64,000 bases of DNA from Deltaproteobacteria bacterium (GTDB lineage Bacteria > Desulfobacterota > DSM-4660 > Desulfatiglandales > HGW-15): positions 1 to 64,000 of the forward strand of contig JAFDHO010000003.1 in the NCBI GenBank assembly GCA_019308745.1, given 5' to 3'. Under the pieces are notes generated by a model, which made no database searches, had not been told where the DNA came from, and worked only from the letters and a program-made list of their open reading frames with translations. Position 1 is the first letter of the stretch. Every line of letters starts with the position of its first letter. Both the position numbers and the translations under genes were made by a program. This document shows, in pieces, positions 54,461 to 63,486 of the stretch.

Positions 54461-55582
54461 ATGATCTGGCTTCGGGTCCGGGAACTCGTCAGAAAGGAGT
54501 TTATTCAACTATTCAGGGACAAAAAGAACAGGCCTCTCCTGGTTGTTGCTCCCTTTGTGCAACTGCTCATGTTCGGATACGTCGTCACGACAGACGTGAG
54601 GGATGTCAAGGTAGGTGTGGTGGATCTTTCCCGCAGCGTTGAAAGCCGCAGACTCCTGGATGCCCTTGATGCCAACAGGACCTTCCGGATCACCCATAGG
54701 GTGGGAGATTTCAAGGCGCTGGAACGGCTCCTCCTGAAGAGGCGTGTAAATATTGCCATGAGGATCCCGCCGGATTTCGCGAGGCGGATCAGGGAGAAGG
54801 ATTCCGGACAGGTTCAGATCCTGGTGGACGGAAGCATGAGCAACATGGCCTCTGTTCGGATCGCCTATACGGCCCTTGTCTTGAACCGTTTCAACCAGGA
54901 ATTCCTTGAGGAACTCTACGCCAGGAAACTCGAATACGGTAAGGTGGATACCCGCTTGAGGACATGGTACAATCCCAACCTGGAAAGCAGGAATTTCTAT
55001 GTGCCTGCCATCGTCGCCGTACTGGTAATGATTCTGTCCCTCTTGCTGACATCCATGGCCATCATCAGGGAAAAGGAAAAGGGGACCATGGAACAATTGA
55101 TAGTCACCCCTCTTCGCCCGGTGGAGTTCATCATTGGTAAGACGGCTCCCTATATAGTCATTGCCCTTGGCCAGATGGTCCTGGTAACTGCATTTGCGGT
55201 ACTGTGGTTTTCGATCCCCTTTCGGGGTAGTGTGGTCCTCATTTTTGTCGGGACATGCCTCTTTCTCTTGAGCACCCTGGGAATTGGGCTCTTTATCTCC
55301 ACCATTTCCTCTACCCAGCAGCAGGCCATGATGACCACCTTCTTTTTCGTGCTGCCCTTCTTCATGTTCAGCGGTTTCGTCTTTCCCATTGCCAACATGC
55401 CAATGCCTGTTCGATGGATAGCCTACCTGAATCCCTTGATGTACTTCCTGATCATTGTAAGGGGGGTCTTTCTAAAGGGCGTGGGATTTCAGGTGTTGTG
55501 GCCCCAGTTCTTTGCCATGTGCGCTATCGGCGTGGCTGTGTTCTTTGGCGCCGTAAATCGTTTTAAAAAGCGGCTTGACTAA
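54461..55582 (+). CDS. ABC-2 exporter permease (YbhR-like)
   Basis: 373 residues, same layout as the preceding gene: N-terminal RKEFIQLFRDKKNRPLLVV, helix, periplasmic domain, AIIREKEKGTMEQLIVTPLR and FVFPIANMP. The two permeases differ enough to be a heterodimer. In E. coli YbhGFSR exports chloramphenicol or cefoperazone-like drugs and Na+; specificity here is unknown. Last gene of the operon. Confidence 0.92.
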   Translation: MIWLRVRELVRKEFIQLFRDKKNRPLLVVAPFVQLLMFGYVVTTDVRDVKVGVVDLSRSVESRRLLDALDANRTFRITHRVGDFKALERLLLKRRVNIAMRIPPDFARRIREKDSGQVQILVDGSMSNMASVRIAYTALVLNRFNQEFLEELYARKLEYGKVDTRLRTWYNPNLESRNFYVPAIVAVLVMILSLLLTSMAIIREKEKGTMEQLIVTPLRPVEFIIGKTAPYIVIALGQMVLVTAFAVLWFSIPFRGSVVLIFVGTCLFLLSTLGIGLFISTISSTQQQAMMTTFFFVLPFFMFSGFVFPIANMPMPVRWIAYLNPLMYFLIIVRGVFLKGVGFQVLWPQFFAMCAIGVAVFFGAVNRFKKRLD

Positions 55583-55848
55583 GAGGCATCTGGTACTTCC
55601 CAATCGGCGCGTCTTTACCAACCCAAGGACCAAAACGGGCCGTTGACCAGGACATGCCCCGTTTGTTCAACCCTTTTGTGGGTCACCTGAGATCATCTGC
55701 CGCCCCTTGGGAGGTCTTTTCACAAGGCCCTGTCAAATCCCTCACCAGCCACCCGTGGCAACCCAATCAGAAAGAGTCCCCATAAGTCGCTGAACCGGAA
55801 GCAAGCCAACAGGGCTTTCCTTCTGGTGGAAACCTCGGATCCCCTTCA
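55583..55848. other. Intergenic region after the ybhR-like gene
   Basis: 266 bases; a weak hairpin (AAACGG-GC with GCCCCGTTT near 55634-55662) may end the upstream operon. No gene. Confidence 0.4.
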
Positions 55849-55877
55849 TTGACAGGTTGTTTTTTTTGAGCTAAAAT
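55849..55877 (+). promoter_or_regulatory. Strong sigma-70 promoter before the cyclase gene
   Basis: TTGACA (55849-55854), 17-base spacer with an eight-T run, TAAAAT (55872-55877). Close to consensus. Confidence 0.75.
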
Positions 55878-55916
55878 TAACAAAATTAACGAGTAATTAT
55901 AAGAGTCCAGAGGAGG

Positions 55917-56036
55917 GCCCCTCAAATTATGGGGCTCAAGTGTGCCGGGAACCCGATTGGGAGGCCTCAAGGGGGCTTGTTGTGTCGTAGGCGGTCTCCA
56001 TGGGTGGGGAGCGGTCGCGGGCTCGAGGCCCCCCTT
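55917..56036 (+). promoter_or_regulatory. Structured 5' leader of the cyclase gene
   Basis: Transcription from the promoter above gives a leader of about 250 bases if translation starts at 56131. It contains GGGCCCC/GGGGCTC-type pairing near 55917-55937, a closing stem AAGGGGGC (55969-55976) with GCCCCCCTT (56028-56036, one bulge), and an inner hairpin CTCC/GGAG. I do not recognise a known riboswitch class. Confidence 0.35.
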
Positions 56037-56130
56037 AGATTCTTACCGGTTCAAGCCCATTGGGATCACGGGATGTGGGATGATGTCCGAAGTCCACGTT
56101 CGTACTGGGGATAATCCCTCAGGGAAAGGT

Positions 56131-57678
56131 ATGGCAGATACTGCGGAGACATTGAAAGACAACACTTGGCCTGAAAGGAGACGCGGGGCTGACAGGCGGT
56201 CTGGCGAGGAGCGGAGGAAAAGGCAAGAAGCAACGGATTTCGAAGACAGAAGAAGCGGTAAGGATCGCCGGTTGGGAGACCGCCGTATAGGGAGCATCAG
56301 GATCCCCATCTTTGCAAAACTCGCCCTCTTGTCCACCCTGCTCATCTTCCTGATAATACTGAGCACGAGTTTCTTTCTCTTGGAAAGGCAAAAGAGACAG
56401 TTTGTCGGTCAATTGATCAATCTGGGAGAAAGCCTGGTGCGAATAGTGAGCAATAATTCGAGGGACAAGCTTTTGGGAGAGGAGGACCTGGCCCTTTTCC
56501 AGCTCGTGAATGATGTTTCACAGAACGAACAGGTCATCTACGCCCTGATTGTGGATCACAGAAATGTCATAAGGGCGCACAGCCGAATAGAAGAGGTCAA
56601 TAAGGCCTACTCGCCCCCAAAGATAAGAAAGGTCCTTCACAGGGCCAAGGACGTGATGACAGGTTATATCAGCCAAGAGGGTGAGGGTGCGCTCTTCTTT
56701 CGGAAACCGATTATCTACCAGGATATCAACGTCGGACAGGTTTATCTGGCCATTACCCAGGAAAAGGTCCTCCAGAACATAGAAGACGCAAGGGATTTTA
56801 CCTGGCTCCTTACGGCGCTGATTACCCTGTTGGGCATTCCCCTGAGCCTGATCCTGAGCATGTATTTTTCAAAGCCCATTAGGCAACTGGGCGAAGGTAC
56901 AAGGGCTTTGGGGATGGGGCAGTTCGATCACAGGGTAAAGATCAAGCGAAATGACGAGCTGGGGGATTTGGCCTATGCCTTCAATCGGATGGCAGAGGAC
57001 TTGGAACTAAAGGAGAAGATAAAGGACTCCTTTGGGAGATATGTTACCCCCGAAATAGTGGAAAAGATCCTTGCAAATCCGGACAACAAATGGTTGAAGG
57101 GGGCTAAGGTAGAGGTCACGGTCCTGTTTGCGGACATCCGGGGTTTTACGACCCTGTCAGAGAAGAAGGATCCTGAAGGTATCGTGGATGTGCTCAACGC
57201 CTATTTCTCAGAGGTCACCGAGGCAGTGATGAGGCACGGGGGGCACATTAACAAGTTCGTGGGTGACGAGGCCATGGCCATATTTGGGGCTCCTGTCTCG
57301 AACCCCATGCACGCCCGGGCCGCGGTCAAATCCGCCCTGGAGATACAAGAGTGTATTTCCAGGCTGAATAGAGAGGACAAGTTTGGCAAGGAAGTGATAC
57401 AAGTCGGCATAGGAATCAACACGGGGGAGATGGTTGCCGGTAATCTGGGGTCTCCAAGGAGAATGGAATACACGGTCATAGGGGACAATGTCAACGTGGC
57501 CTCACGAATCACATCCATGGCAAAAGAAGGCGAGATACTGATCAGTAGCAGCACCCACGAGTTGACCGCCGGCCTCAATGAATTCCTGTACGAGGAGGTC
57601 GGGAGGGTCATGGTGAGGGGGAGGCAGGAAGGTGTCAGGATCTTCAGGGTGCTCGGACTGTTGGAAGAGGAAGATTAG
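56131..57678 (+). CDS. Membrane-bound class III adenylate/guanylate cyclase with HAMP
   Basis: 515 residues from ATG 56131; earlier in-frame starts (56083, 55942) are possible but lack homology. Very basic N-terminal tail rich in RR and DRR pairs (RRRGADRRSGEERRKR), TM helix 1 (about 68-90), extracytoplasmic sensor (about 90-220), TM 2, HAMP (about 260-315), and the cyclase domain: metal Asp in LFADIRGFTTLS, NKFVGDEAMAIFGAP, and GDNVNVASRI with the Asn-Arg transition-state pair. Makes a cyclic nucleotide; ATP is favoured by Lys in NKFVGD, but choice is not certain. Confidence 0.92.
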   Translation: MADTAETLKDNTWPERRRGADRRSGEERRKRQEATDFEDRRSGKDRRLGDRRIGSIRIPIFAKLALLSTLLIFLIILSTSFFLLERQKRQFVGQLINLGESLVRIVSNNSRDKLLGEEDLALFQLVNDVSQNEQVIYALIVDHRNVIRAHSRIEEVNKAYSPPKIRKVLHRAKDVMTGYISQEGEGALFFRKPIIYQDINVGQVYLAITQEKVLQNIEDARDFTWLLTALITLLGIPLSLILSMYFSKPIRQLGEGTRALGMGQFDHRVKIKRNDELGDLAYAFNRMAEDLELKEKIKDSFGRYVTPEIVEKILANPDNKWLKGAKVEVTVLFADIRGFTTLSEKKDPEGIVDVLNAYFSEVTEAVMRHGGHINKFVGDEAMAIFGAPVSNPMHARAAVKSALEIQECISRLNREDKFGKEVIQVGIGINTGEMVAGNLGSPRRMEYTVIGDNVNVASRITSMAKEGEILISSSTHELTAGLNEFLYEEVGRVMVRGRQEGVRIFRVLGLLEEED

Positions 57679-57681
57679 CCC

Positions 57682-58746
57682 ATGGAAGAAAGAGTCAGGC
57701 TCCGGCCAAGACCACCGCTGATTCTCTCAGTGGTCCTCGTGACAGGCCTATGGCTGAACGGGTGCACCCCCTTGGAATCCGGCAGGGTTGCCGACCTCTT
57801 TCCCGTATCTGGGGAAAAGGGGGGCTTGACATTCAAATCAGAGGACTATGTGGTTTACAGATTGCAGGGGTGGGAGACGGCAGCGGATTTGGCTGAAACC
57901 TTCCTGGGGAGTCGCGAAAAGGCCTGGATAGTCGAAGATGTAAATAGAGATGTGCCCTACCAGAAGGGGAGATATGTCGTCATTCCCCTAAAGGAGGAAG
58001 AGAAGGGGGGGCTATGGCCCGAAGGATACCAGGTCGTCCCCATTCTCTGTTACCATGGATTCGGCGAGGATAAGGGCGCGTCCCTTTCCGTTTCTCCGAA
58101 GTCCTTTGAACAACAGATGAAATACTTAAGGGCCCACAACTACAGGGTGATAGGACTGAAAGACTTGAAGGAGTTCCTGGGATACCGGAAGAGGATACCC
58201 GAGCGATCGGTCGTCATTACAGTGGATGACGGCTACCGGTCATTCTATGATGTTGCTCTTCCCGTACTGAGGAAATATGGTTTCCAGGCCACCATATTCA
58301 TATATGCCGAATTCATAGGTCAATCCAAGAATGCGCTGGGCTGGGATCAACTCAAGGAGATTAAGGGGCTGGGCTTCGAGATAGGATCCCACGGACTCTC
58401 CCATGATGATTTGACCAAACAGAGGCCGGGCGAGGGCGAGGAGCAATACTTGGAGCGGCTCAGAAAGGAACTTACCGAATCCAAGAGGGTGATAGATGGG
58501 AGGTTGAACCAAGATACTGAGGCCTTTGCCTATCCGTACGGCAAGGCCAGTCCTCGGCTCTTGATAATGGCCGAGCAAGCCGGTTACAAACTTGGCCTCA
58601 CGGTCCAGCCCGGAAGCAACCCTTTCTTTTCAGACCCCATGGCTTTGAAGAGGAACCAAATTGTGAAGGGAGAAATGGGCCCCTTCATAGCCAAGCTCGT
58701 GGTCTTCAAGAAGTTTTCCTTGCGTGAGAACAGCGGTGAGAATTAG
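57682..58746 (+). CDS. LysM-like polysaccharide deacetylase lipoprotein
   Basis: 354 residues. Signal with lipobox ending WLNGC (Cys28). A LysM-like segment (about 53-105: YRLQGWETAADLAETFLG to GRYVVIPL) precedes the NodB domain: CYHGFGED, TVDDGYRSFY with the two Asp, the zinc pair in GSHGLSHDDL, and FAYPYGKA. Probably removes acetyl groups from peptidoglycan or exopolysaccharide. Overlaps the next lipoprotein by 23 bases. Confidence 0.88.
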   Translation: MEERVRLRPRPPLILSVVLVTGLWLNGCTPLESGRVADLFPVSGEKGGLTFKSEDYVVYRLQGWETAADLAETFLGSREKAWIVEDVNRDVPYQKGRYVVIPLKEEEKGGLWPEGYQVVPILCYHGFGEDKGASLSVSPKSFEQQMKYLRAHNYRVIGLKDLKEFLGYRKRIPERSVVITVDDGYRSFYDVALPVLRKYGFQATIFIYAEFIGQSKNALGWDQLKEIKGLGFEIGSHGLSHDDLTKQRPGEGEEQYLERLRKELTESKRVIDGRLNQDTEAFAYPYGKASPRLLIMAEQAGYKLGLTVQPGSNPFFSDPMALKRNQIVKGEMGPFIAKLVVFKKFSLRENSGEN

Positions 58747-59920
58747 CATCTATATATCTGTGGGTGTCCTGCTTTTCCTCTTGAGCGGCTGCGGAACCGG
58801 GAGACAGGCATGGGCGCCCCCTGAAAGTGCAGGAGATAGGCTCGCAACAGAATACCTCAAGAAGGCCCATGAGTATGAACGAAAGGCCGACATGGTCCGG
58901 GCCTATCGGTATTTCAAACTGGCCCGTACGGTGGCACCATCGAGAAGCGAGGCCGTTGAAGGGGTCAAACGCCTTGAGAGAGAACTTCGCCGTTTGGCCA
59001 CCGCACATTACGAAAAGGGGATGAGATATCAGCGGCAAGGGAAATACGGTATGGCACGGCACCAGTTCTTGATTGCCCTGAGGCTTCGGCCGGGATATGC
59101 CGATGTGGTGGAGCTGCTGACAGAGAGGAAAAGGTTCAGGACAAAAAGATATGTCGAGCACACTATCAGGCCCGGGGAGAGCCTTTCCAAGATCGCAAAG
59201 CTCTATTATGGAGACGTCACGAAATTTCCCATCATAGCCCAGTACAACAACTTGACGGATGCCACAAGAATAAGAGCGGGCCAGAGGATCAAAGTTCCCG
59301 AGATAGAGGGCTTGGAGTTCCTGGTTGAAGAGGAGCAGATAGAGGCAGAGAAACAGTACTTTTATGACCAGGGCCAGTGGGATTGGGAAAGTTCCTTGCT
59401 TGAAACCGGATCGGCTCCCCTTCCGGAAGATCCAGGGGGCCTGCAGACGGCCTTCTACAGGGACTACGGAAAGGATCTGTTTAAGAAAGGGATGTACAAT
59501 GAGGCAATACGAGAATTTCGTAAAGTCCTGGATGTGTATCCCAGGGACAAGACAGCCCTTGAATACAGCTCAAGGGCTCATTTCCTAATAGCCACATCCC
59601 TCTTGGAGAAGAAAGAGTACCTGCCGGCCCGTGATGAGTTCAAAAGGGCCCTGGGATACAACCGAGACTGCCGCCAGTGCCAACGGCTGATGAAGAAGAG
59701 CGAGAATCTCTACAAGGAGCACCACTACAAGAGGGGCATGAAATACTACGGGGAGGAAAAGCTGGTAGAGGCGATGGGGGAGTGGGAACTGGTAAAGAAG
59801 ATCGATCCCAATTACAAGAGACTTGACTACTTGATCAAGAAGGCCAAGAACATTCTGGAAAAACTGGAAGAGATAAGGGAGTCAAAGGAGAAGGGAGAGG
59901 AAAAGAACGTTTCAAACTAG
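58724..59920 (+). CDS. LysM and TPR lipoprotein
   Basis: 398 residues from GTG 58724 (GTG 58736 is an alternative). Lipobox LLSGC. TPR-like block (KKAHEYERKADMVRAYRYFK), LysM domain about 145-195 (HTIRPGESLSKIAKLYYGD and AGQRIKVPEI), then further TPRs (FKKGMYNEAIREFRKVLDVY). Binds peptidoglycan and probably a partner protein; overlap with the deacetylase implies they act together at the wall. Confidence 0.85.
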   Translation: MRTAVRISIYISVGVLLFLLSGCGTGRQAWAPPESAGDRLATEYLKKAHEYERKADMVRAYRYFKLARTVAPSRSEAVEGVKRLERELRRLATAHYEKGMRYQRQGKYGMARHQFLIALRLRPGYADVVELLTERKRFRTKRYVEHTIRPGESLSKIAKLYYGDVTKFPIIAQYNNLTDATRIRAGQRIKVPEIEGLEFLVEEEQIEAEKQYFYDQGQWDWESSLLETGSAPLPEDPGGLQTAFYRDYGKDLFKKGMYNEAIREFRKVLDVYPRDKTALEYSSRAHFLIATSLLEKKEYLPARDEFKRALGYNRDCRQCQRLMKKSENLYKEHHYKRGMKYYGEEKLVEAMGEWELVKKIDPNYKRLDYLIKKAKNILEKLEEIRESKEKGEEKNVSN

Positions 59921-59974
59921 ACGAATAGATCGATCAGAGGGCGTAGGGATTCGAAGTCTCCAAAATGCACTGTG

Positions 59975-60637
59975 TCACCTCTTCCGGAGCAAGACATAGA
60001 TCGCCCCGGCACCTCCATCATAGGGTCTGGCAGTGGCAAAGGCCAAGACGATCTTCCTCACCGGACCGCGACTCAACCATCGAGGCAGGCCTTCCTTGAG
60101 TACCGGGAAGCTATCCGGGGAATTGAGCCCCCTCCCGTGCACGATGAGGACGCATCTCCGCCCCAAGCTCCGACTTCTTACCAAGAAATCCCTCACGGCC
60201 CTCTCCGCCTCCTGTCTGGTCAGGCCGTGGAGATCTATATAGTCTTGCACAGGGAACTGGCCCATCTTCAGACGCTTCATGAGCTTGCGGCTAAAGCCCT
60301 TCACTGAGCCTTCGATGTATTCATCGCTAAAGGAGATGTCCATTTCAATGGATCCCTCAAGGAGCCGGTGGAGATGATTGAGGCCATCTCTTTTGTCGTC
60401 CGGCGGGGGATGGGCAGGCTTGATATTGGGCTGAGGGGCTTTCAAGATCTTCCTCTTGGGTCCGTCCAGGGGTGTCACATCCGAGATGGCCTTGAGGAAA
60501 TAGTCTTCATCGTTCTGCGGGGCCTCCGGGGTAGGAGGTCTCTTTGTCTCCTCCTCTTGGATTTGTCCCCGGGCCCTTTCAATCCTCTCGCGGAGATCTT
60601 TGAAAGCAGGGTTGAAATTGGCTTTCTTCTTTTTCAT
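59975..60637 (-). CDS. Smr-domain protein
   Basis: 220 residues from ATG 60637. The C-terminal Smr domain contains YIDLHGLTRQEAERAVRDFL and VLIVHGRGLNS, plus LAFATARPYDGGAGAIYVLL; DLHG and HGRG are the nuclease motifs. The N-terminal half is charged and disordered. Homologous to the nuclease domain of MutS2 and to YdaL; acts on DNA or on collided ribosomes' mRNA in relatives. Convergent with the LysM-TPR gene. Confidence 0.9.
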   Translation of the reverse strand: MKKKKANFNPAFKDLRERIERARGQIQEEETKRPPTPEAPQNDEDYFLKAISDVTPLDGPKRKILKAPQPNIKPAHPPPDDKRDGLNHLHRLLEGSIEMDISFSDEYIEGSVKGFSRKLMKRLKMGQFPVQDYIDLHGLTRQEAERAVRDFLVRSRSLGRRCVLIVHGRGLNSPDSFPVLKEGLPRWLSRGPVRKIVLAFATARPYDGGAGAIYVLLRKR

Positions 60638-60705
60638 CGCAGTAATTTCCCGCACAAGGGTCGGAGAGGTTCCCCTTGGGATCAGAAAGACTTGATTTTG
60701 ATTGG

Positions 60706-60714
60706 ATTATAACA
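60706..60714 (-). promoter_or_regulatory. Extended -10 promoter of the Smr gene
   Basis: Minus strand TGTTATAAT (60714-60706), a consensus TATAAT with the TG of an extended -10; no good -35. About 70 bases before the start. Confidence 0.5.
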
Positions 60715-60944
60715 TAAATACATGTTGTTCGGTAGGCCCGATCAGGTATCAAGGGTTGCCCTCTAACTCCCGGGGCAGTGGGGTCGCGGATTGAGTAATG
60801 CCGAGGTTGCTGTTGGGAGACCGTGTGTCTCCGGTGGAATCGGGCAATGGTCTGTCAAGAAGTGAGGAGGGTGGAGCAGAAGGAATCCCTGGATTGCTGC
60901 ATGGTCTTGCGTGGAGATATGGGCCATGGTGTCGGAGGGGCGAA

Positions 60945-61589
60945 ATGCCACGAATCGATGACTACAAACAGGCGCTGGAAATAGGGAGAAGGGAACTTGT
61001 CGGGAAGAACCCCGATCTCGTCGCGAGCCTCTCTGGAGCGAAAGTAACGAGGCACAGGGAAGGGGATATCGCCTTATCCCTGCTTTTCCTCAATGAAGGC
61101 ATCAATATTTCTTGGCCGAAAATAGAGTTTACCTGCGAGGATTCAAACAAGGAACTCTCCATCCAGCAGCAGATCTTGATCCTTCATTACTTTTTGGGGG
61201 CATGGAGAGCGAACGGCCCCGGTATAACCGGGCAGTGGTGTGGTTTCCAAGATATCCCCGATGGGAGATTCTATCTGGATGCCTTTGTGAAGAGGGCCAA
61301 AGCTCCTTTGCTCAAGGCCTTTGGAACCTGCCCCGAAAGGCTGGTTGAAGCGGCAAAGAGACTCTATGGGGCCGAGCCCTTCGATCACGGAGATATTTCC
61401 GTGAAGGTCAAGGCCTTTCCCCTCGTAAGGGTTGCGCTCATCATCTGGAAAGGAGACGAGGAATTCCCGCCTGAGGGGAACATCCTTTTTGATCGAAATA
61501 TCTCTCAACTCCTCTCTGCGGAGGATATTGCCTGGCTGGCGGGGATGATAGTCTATCCCCTCATGGGATCTGCCGGAGGGGGGACGTGA
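60945..61589 (+). CDS. DUF3786 family protein
   Basis: 214 residues from ATG 60945, after GGAGGGG. ALEIGRRELVGKNPDLVASL, LSIQQQILILHYFLGA, WCGFQDIPDGRFYLDAF and KAFPLVRVALIIWKGDEEFP are family features. DUF3786 is widespread in anaerobes and acetogens, often in cobamide or corrinoid contexts; function unknown. The region before it (60715-60944) has no gene. Confidence 0.85.
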   Translation: MPRIDDYKQALEIGRRELVGKNPDLVASLSGAKVTRHREGDIALSLLFLNEGINISWPKIEFTCEDSNKELSIQQQILILHYFLGAWRANGPGITGQWCGFQDIPDGRFYLDAFVKRAKAPLLKAFGTCPERLVEAAKRLYGAEPFDHGDISVKVKAFPLVRVALIIWKGDEEFPPEGNILFDRNISQLLSAEDIAWLAGMIVYPLMGSAGGGT

Positions 61590-61763
61590 GCGTAAACCAA
61601 ATATTGGATTGCGGCAATGTCCGGTGGGATTTTTTTGAGATATGGTCTCGAAAAAACGGGTACGACCCCCTTGGATGGTGGTTGTTAAGAGCACACCCCA
61701 CTGGGGTGAACCAAAGACCGGGTCCTTTGGGCCCGGATATTTGCTCGTTGAGAGGAGTCAGGC

Positions 61764-62255
61764 ATGGCGGATACTTCACCCTTAGTAGCGGTCGTTATGG
61801 GGAGCAGGTCAGACCTGGAAGCCATGAAGGGGTGCGTTGACCAACTGAAAGACCTTCAGATCCCTCATGAGGTAAAGGTCAGTTCGGCTCACCGGACTCC
61901 CGATCAGACAAGGGAGTATGCTGAGTCGGCTGCGGCCAGGGGCATCGAAGTAATTATTGCTGGTGCAGGATGGGCGGCCCATTTGGCAGGTGTCATTGCG
62001 GCTCATACGACCCTACCCGTAATTGGCGTCCCCATTGATTCTTCTCCTTTAAAGGGGATGGATGCGCTTCTTTCCACCGTGCAGATGCCTCCCGGCATAC
62101 CGGTCGCAACTGTCGCCATAGGAAAAGGGGGCGCGCGAAACGCTGCAGTGCTGGCAGCCCAGATCCTTTCCCTGAAGTACCCCGAAATTGCCCTGAGATT
62201 AAAGGACTTCAGGGAAAACATGACCAAGGAAGCCATTCGAAAGTCAAAGCTCTGA
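61764..62255 (+). CDS. purE: N5-CAIR mutase PurE (class I)
   Basis: 163 residues. Converts N5-CAIR to CAIR in purine synthesis. GSRSDLEAM phosphate loop and catalytic His in [24 protein letters not shown] and [13 protein letters not shown] follow class I PurE. purK, the usual partner, is not in the window. GAGGAG before the start; 6 bases to the next gene. Confidence 0.96.
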   Translation: MADTSPLVAVVMGSRSDLEAMKGCVDQLKDLQIPHEVKVSSAHRTPDQTREYAESAAARGIEVIIAGAGWAAHLAGVIAAHTTLPVIGVPIDSSPLKGMDALLSTVQMPPGIPVATVAIGKGGARNAAVLAAQILSLKYPEIALRLKDFRENMTKEAIRKSKL

Positions 62256-62261
62256 GCTTCC

Positions 62262-62939
62262 ATGGCAAGCTGCGGGCAAAGGGCATTGGAAAAGATAGTC
62301 CAGGTCGACAACAACAGGAGACGGACAAGAGGGGCTCTGAGAAGGGCGGCGGACATCATCCTGTCAGGCGGTGTTGTCGCCTATCCAACAGAATCCTTCT
62401 ATGGGCTGGCCGTCAATATTGAAAACGACAGTGCCATAAAAAAGCTTTACGAAATCAAGAAGCGTGAAGCAGACAAACCCATATTGATCCTTATTCCGTC
62501 CGCGGAAGACCTGCGAACCTATGTGGAAGAAACGCCGGAGGCTGCCTGTAAGCTCATTGAGGCGTTCTGGCCCGGGGGTTTGACCATCCTATTTCGATCT
62601 GCAATGTCCGTATCCCCCTTGCTCACAGCCGGGACAGGAAAGATCGGGATCAGACTGTCGAGTCATCCTGTGGCATCAGGTCTCGCCCGGGCAGTCGGCA
62701 AGGCCATCACGGGAACGAGCGCGAATATTTCCGGTCAGCCTCCATGCCAGGATGCCCGCCAGGTCGAGAAGACCATTGGTCGGGCTGTGGATCTCATATT
62801 GGATGGTGGCGCAACCCAGGGCGGGGGAGGATCTACCATTATCGATGTCACGGTAAGTCCTTCCGTGATCTTGAGACAAGGAATAGTGGGAAGGCAGGAG
62901 ATCGAAAAGGTCTTGGGGAAAAGTCTCGCGGCGGCTTGA
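62262..62939 (+). CDS. tsaC: Threonylcarbamoyl-AMP synthase TsaC/Sua5-type
   Basis: Makes threonylcarbamoyl-AMP for the t6A37 modification of ANN-decoding tRNAs. 225 residues; [30 protein letters not shown] and PGGLTILFR are YrdC-domain motifs, and [15 protein letters not shown] near the substrate site. No SUA5 C-terminal domain, so the short TsaC form. Confidence 0.93.
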   Translation: MASCGQRALEKIVQVDNNRRRTRGALRRAADIILSGGVVAYPTESFYGLAVNIENDSAIKKLYEIKKREADKPILILIPSAEDLRTYVEETPEAACKLIEAFWPGGLTILFRSAMSVSPLLTAGTGKIGIRLSSHPVASGLARAVGKAITGTSANISGQPPCQDARQVEKTIGRAVDLILDGGATQGGGGSTIIDVTVSPSVILRQGIVGRQEIEKVLGKSLAAA

Positions 62940-63242
62940 TCCCCAGAATAGTAGCAGCGGAAGATGAGGGGTCTTTCGATCTCCGTTGGTTTGGTCCTGA
63001 AAGACAGGGTCCTTTGGGTCAGGATATTTACTTAGAAATGTCGGGGCCTGTGTGTTTCGGACAGCGGACAGGGCCGTGGCAGCTATTGTCCGGTATGTCG
63101 ACGGGAGGCTGAACATGGACAGGATCCGGCGCAGATACGGTTGAGCAATTAGAGCCAAAGGGGAGCAAGAATTCCCTTGACAGATAAAGAGAGAAGTGAG
63201 AATGTATTTAAACAGAATTAGGATGACTTAGAGAGAACCTAG
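62940..63242. other. Intergenic leader region; possible decayed fragment at 63008-63144
   Basis: About 300 bases. A frame ending at 63144 reads VFRTADRAVAAIVRYVDG and could be a remnant of a larger gene, but evidence is thin. TTGACA at 63177-63182 with a weak AT-rich -10 near 63203-63210 may be the promoter of the attenuator transcript. Confidence 0.35.
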
Positions 63243-63329
63243 ATGCAAAGCATGATGATCAATCAATCCGGGCAAGCATATTATTACTATTACTACGTGA
63301 GAGGAGAAGTCTGCCCATGGTTTGATTGA
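63243..63329 (+). CDS. Leader peptide with six consecutive Tyr codons (attenuator control)
   Basis: 28 codons plus stop: MQSMMINQSGQA, six tyrosines (TAT TAT TAC TAT TAC TAC at 63279-63296), VRGEVCPWFD, stop. A run of one amino acid just before a terminator is the signature of ribosome-mediated attenuation, as in the his, phe and leu leaders. When Tyr-tRNA is scarce, the ribosome would stall over the run and leave 63311-63321 free. GAGAGA lies 12 bases upstream as a weak ribosome site; in-frame ATGs at 63252 and 63255 are alternative starts. Confidence 0.85.
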   Translation: MQSMMINQSGQAYYYYYYVRGEVCPWFD

Positions 63330-63361
63330 TGTATTCATTTGTGGTTAGAGGCCGTGGGCAG
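63311..63361 (+). promoter_or_regulatory. Antiterminator hairpin of the tyrosine attenuator
   Basis: CTGCCCATGGT (63311-63321) can pair over 11 positions, two of them G-T, with GCCGTGGGCAG (63351-63361). This uses most of the left arm of the terminator, so the two hairpins exclude each other. The left arm lies in the last codons of the leader peptide and would be covered by a ribosome that reached the stop codon. ATCAATCAA (about 63259-63267) can pair with TTGATTGAT (63322-63330) as the classical 1:2 hairpin. Confidence 0.8.
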
Positions 63362-63385
63362 CATCAAGCCCACGGCCTTTTTTTT
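63349..63385 (+). terminator. Attenuator terminator
   Basis: AGGCCGTGGGC (63349-63359) pairs perfectly with GCCCACGGCCT (63368-63378), 8-base loop, followed by eight T. Confidence 0.95.
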
Positions 63386-63486
63386 AGCCCGTTGGCCCTT
63401 GGCTATGGCACGGCAGTAAGGGAGAAGAGCAGACGGGCCTGCTCGGATTGAGGAAGGAGAAAAGGCACGGAAGGGTGGTAAGAAAG

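Noticed and set aside
63008-63144. Frame ending VFRTADRAVAAIVRYVDG before the attenuator, possibly the tail of an acyl-CoA synthetase
   Set aside because: Short, no ribosome site, similarity too weak to name; mentioned only as a possibility in the gap entry.
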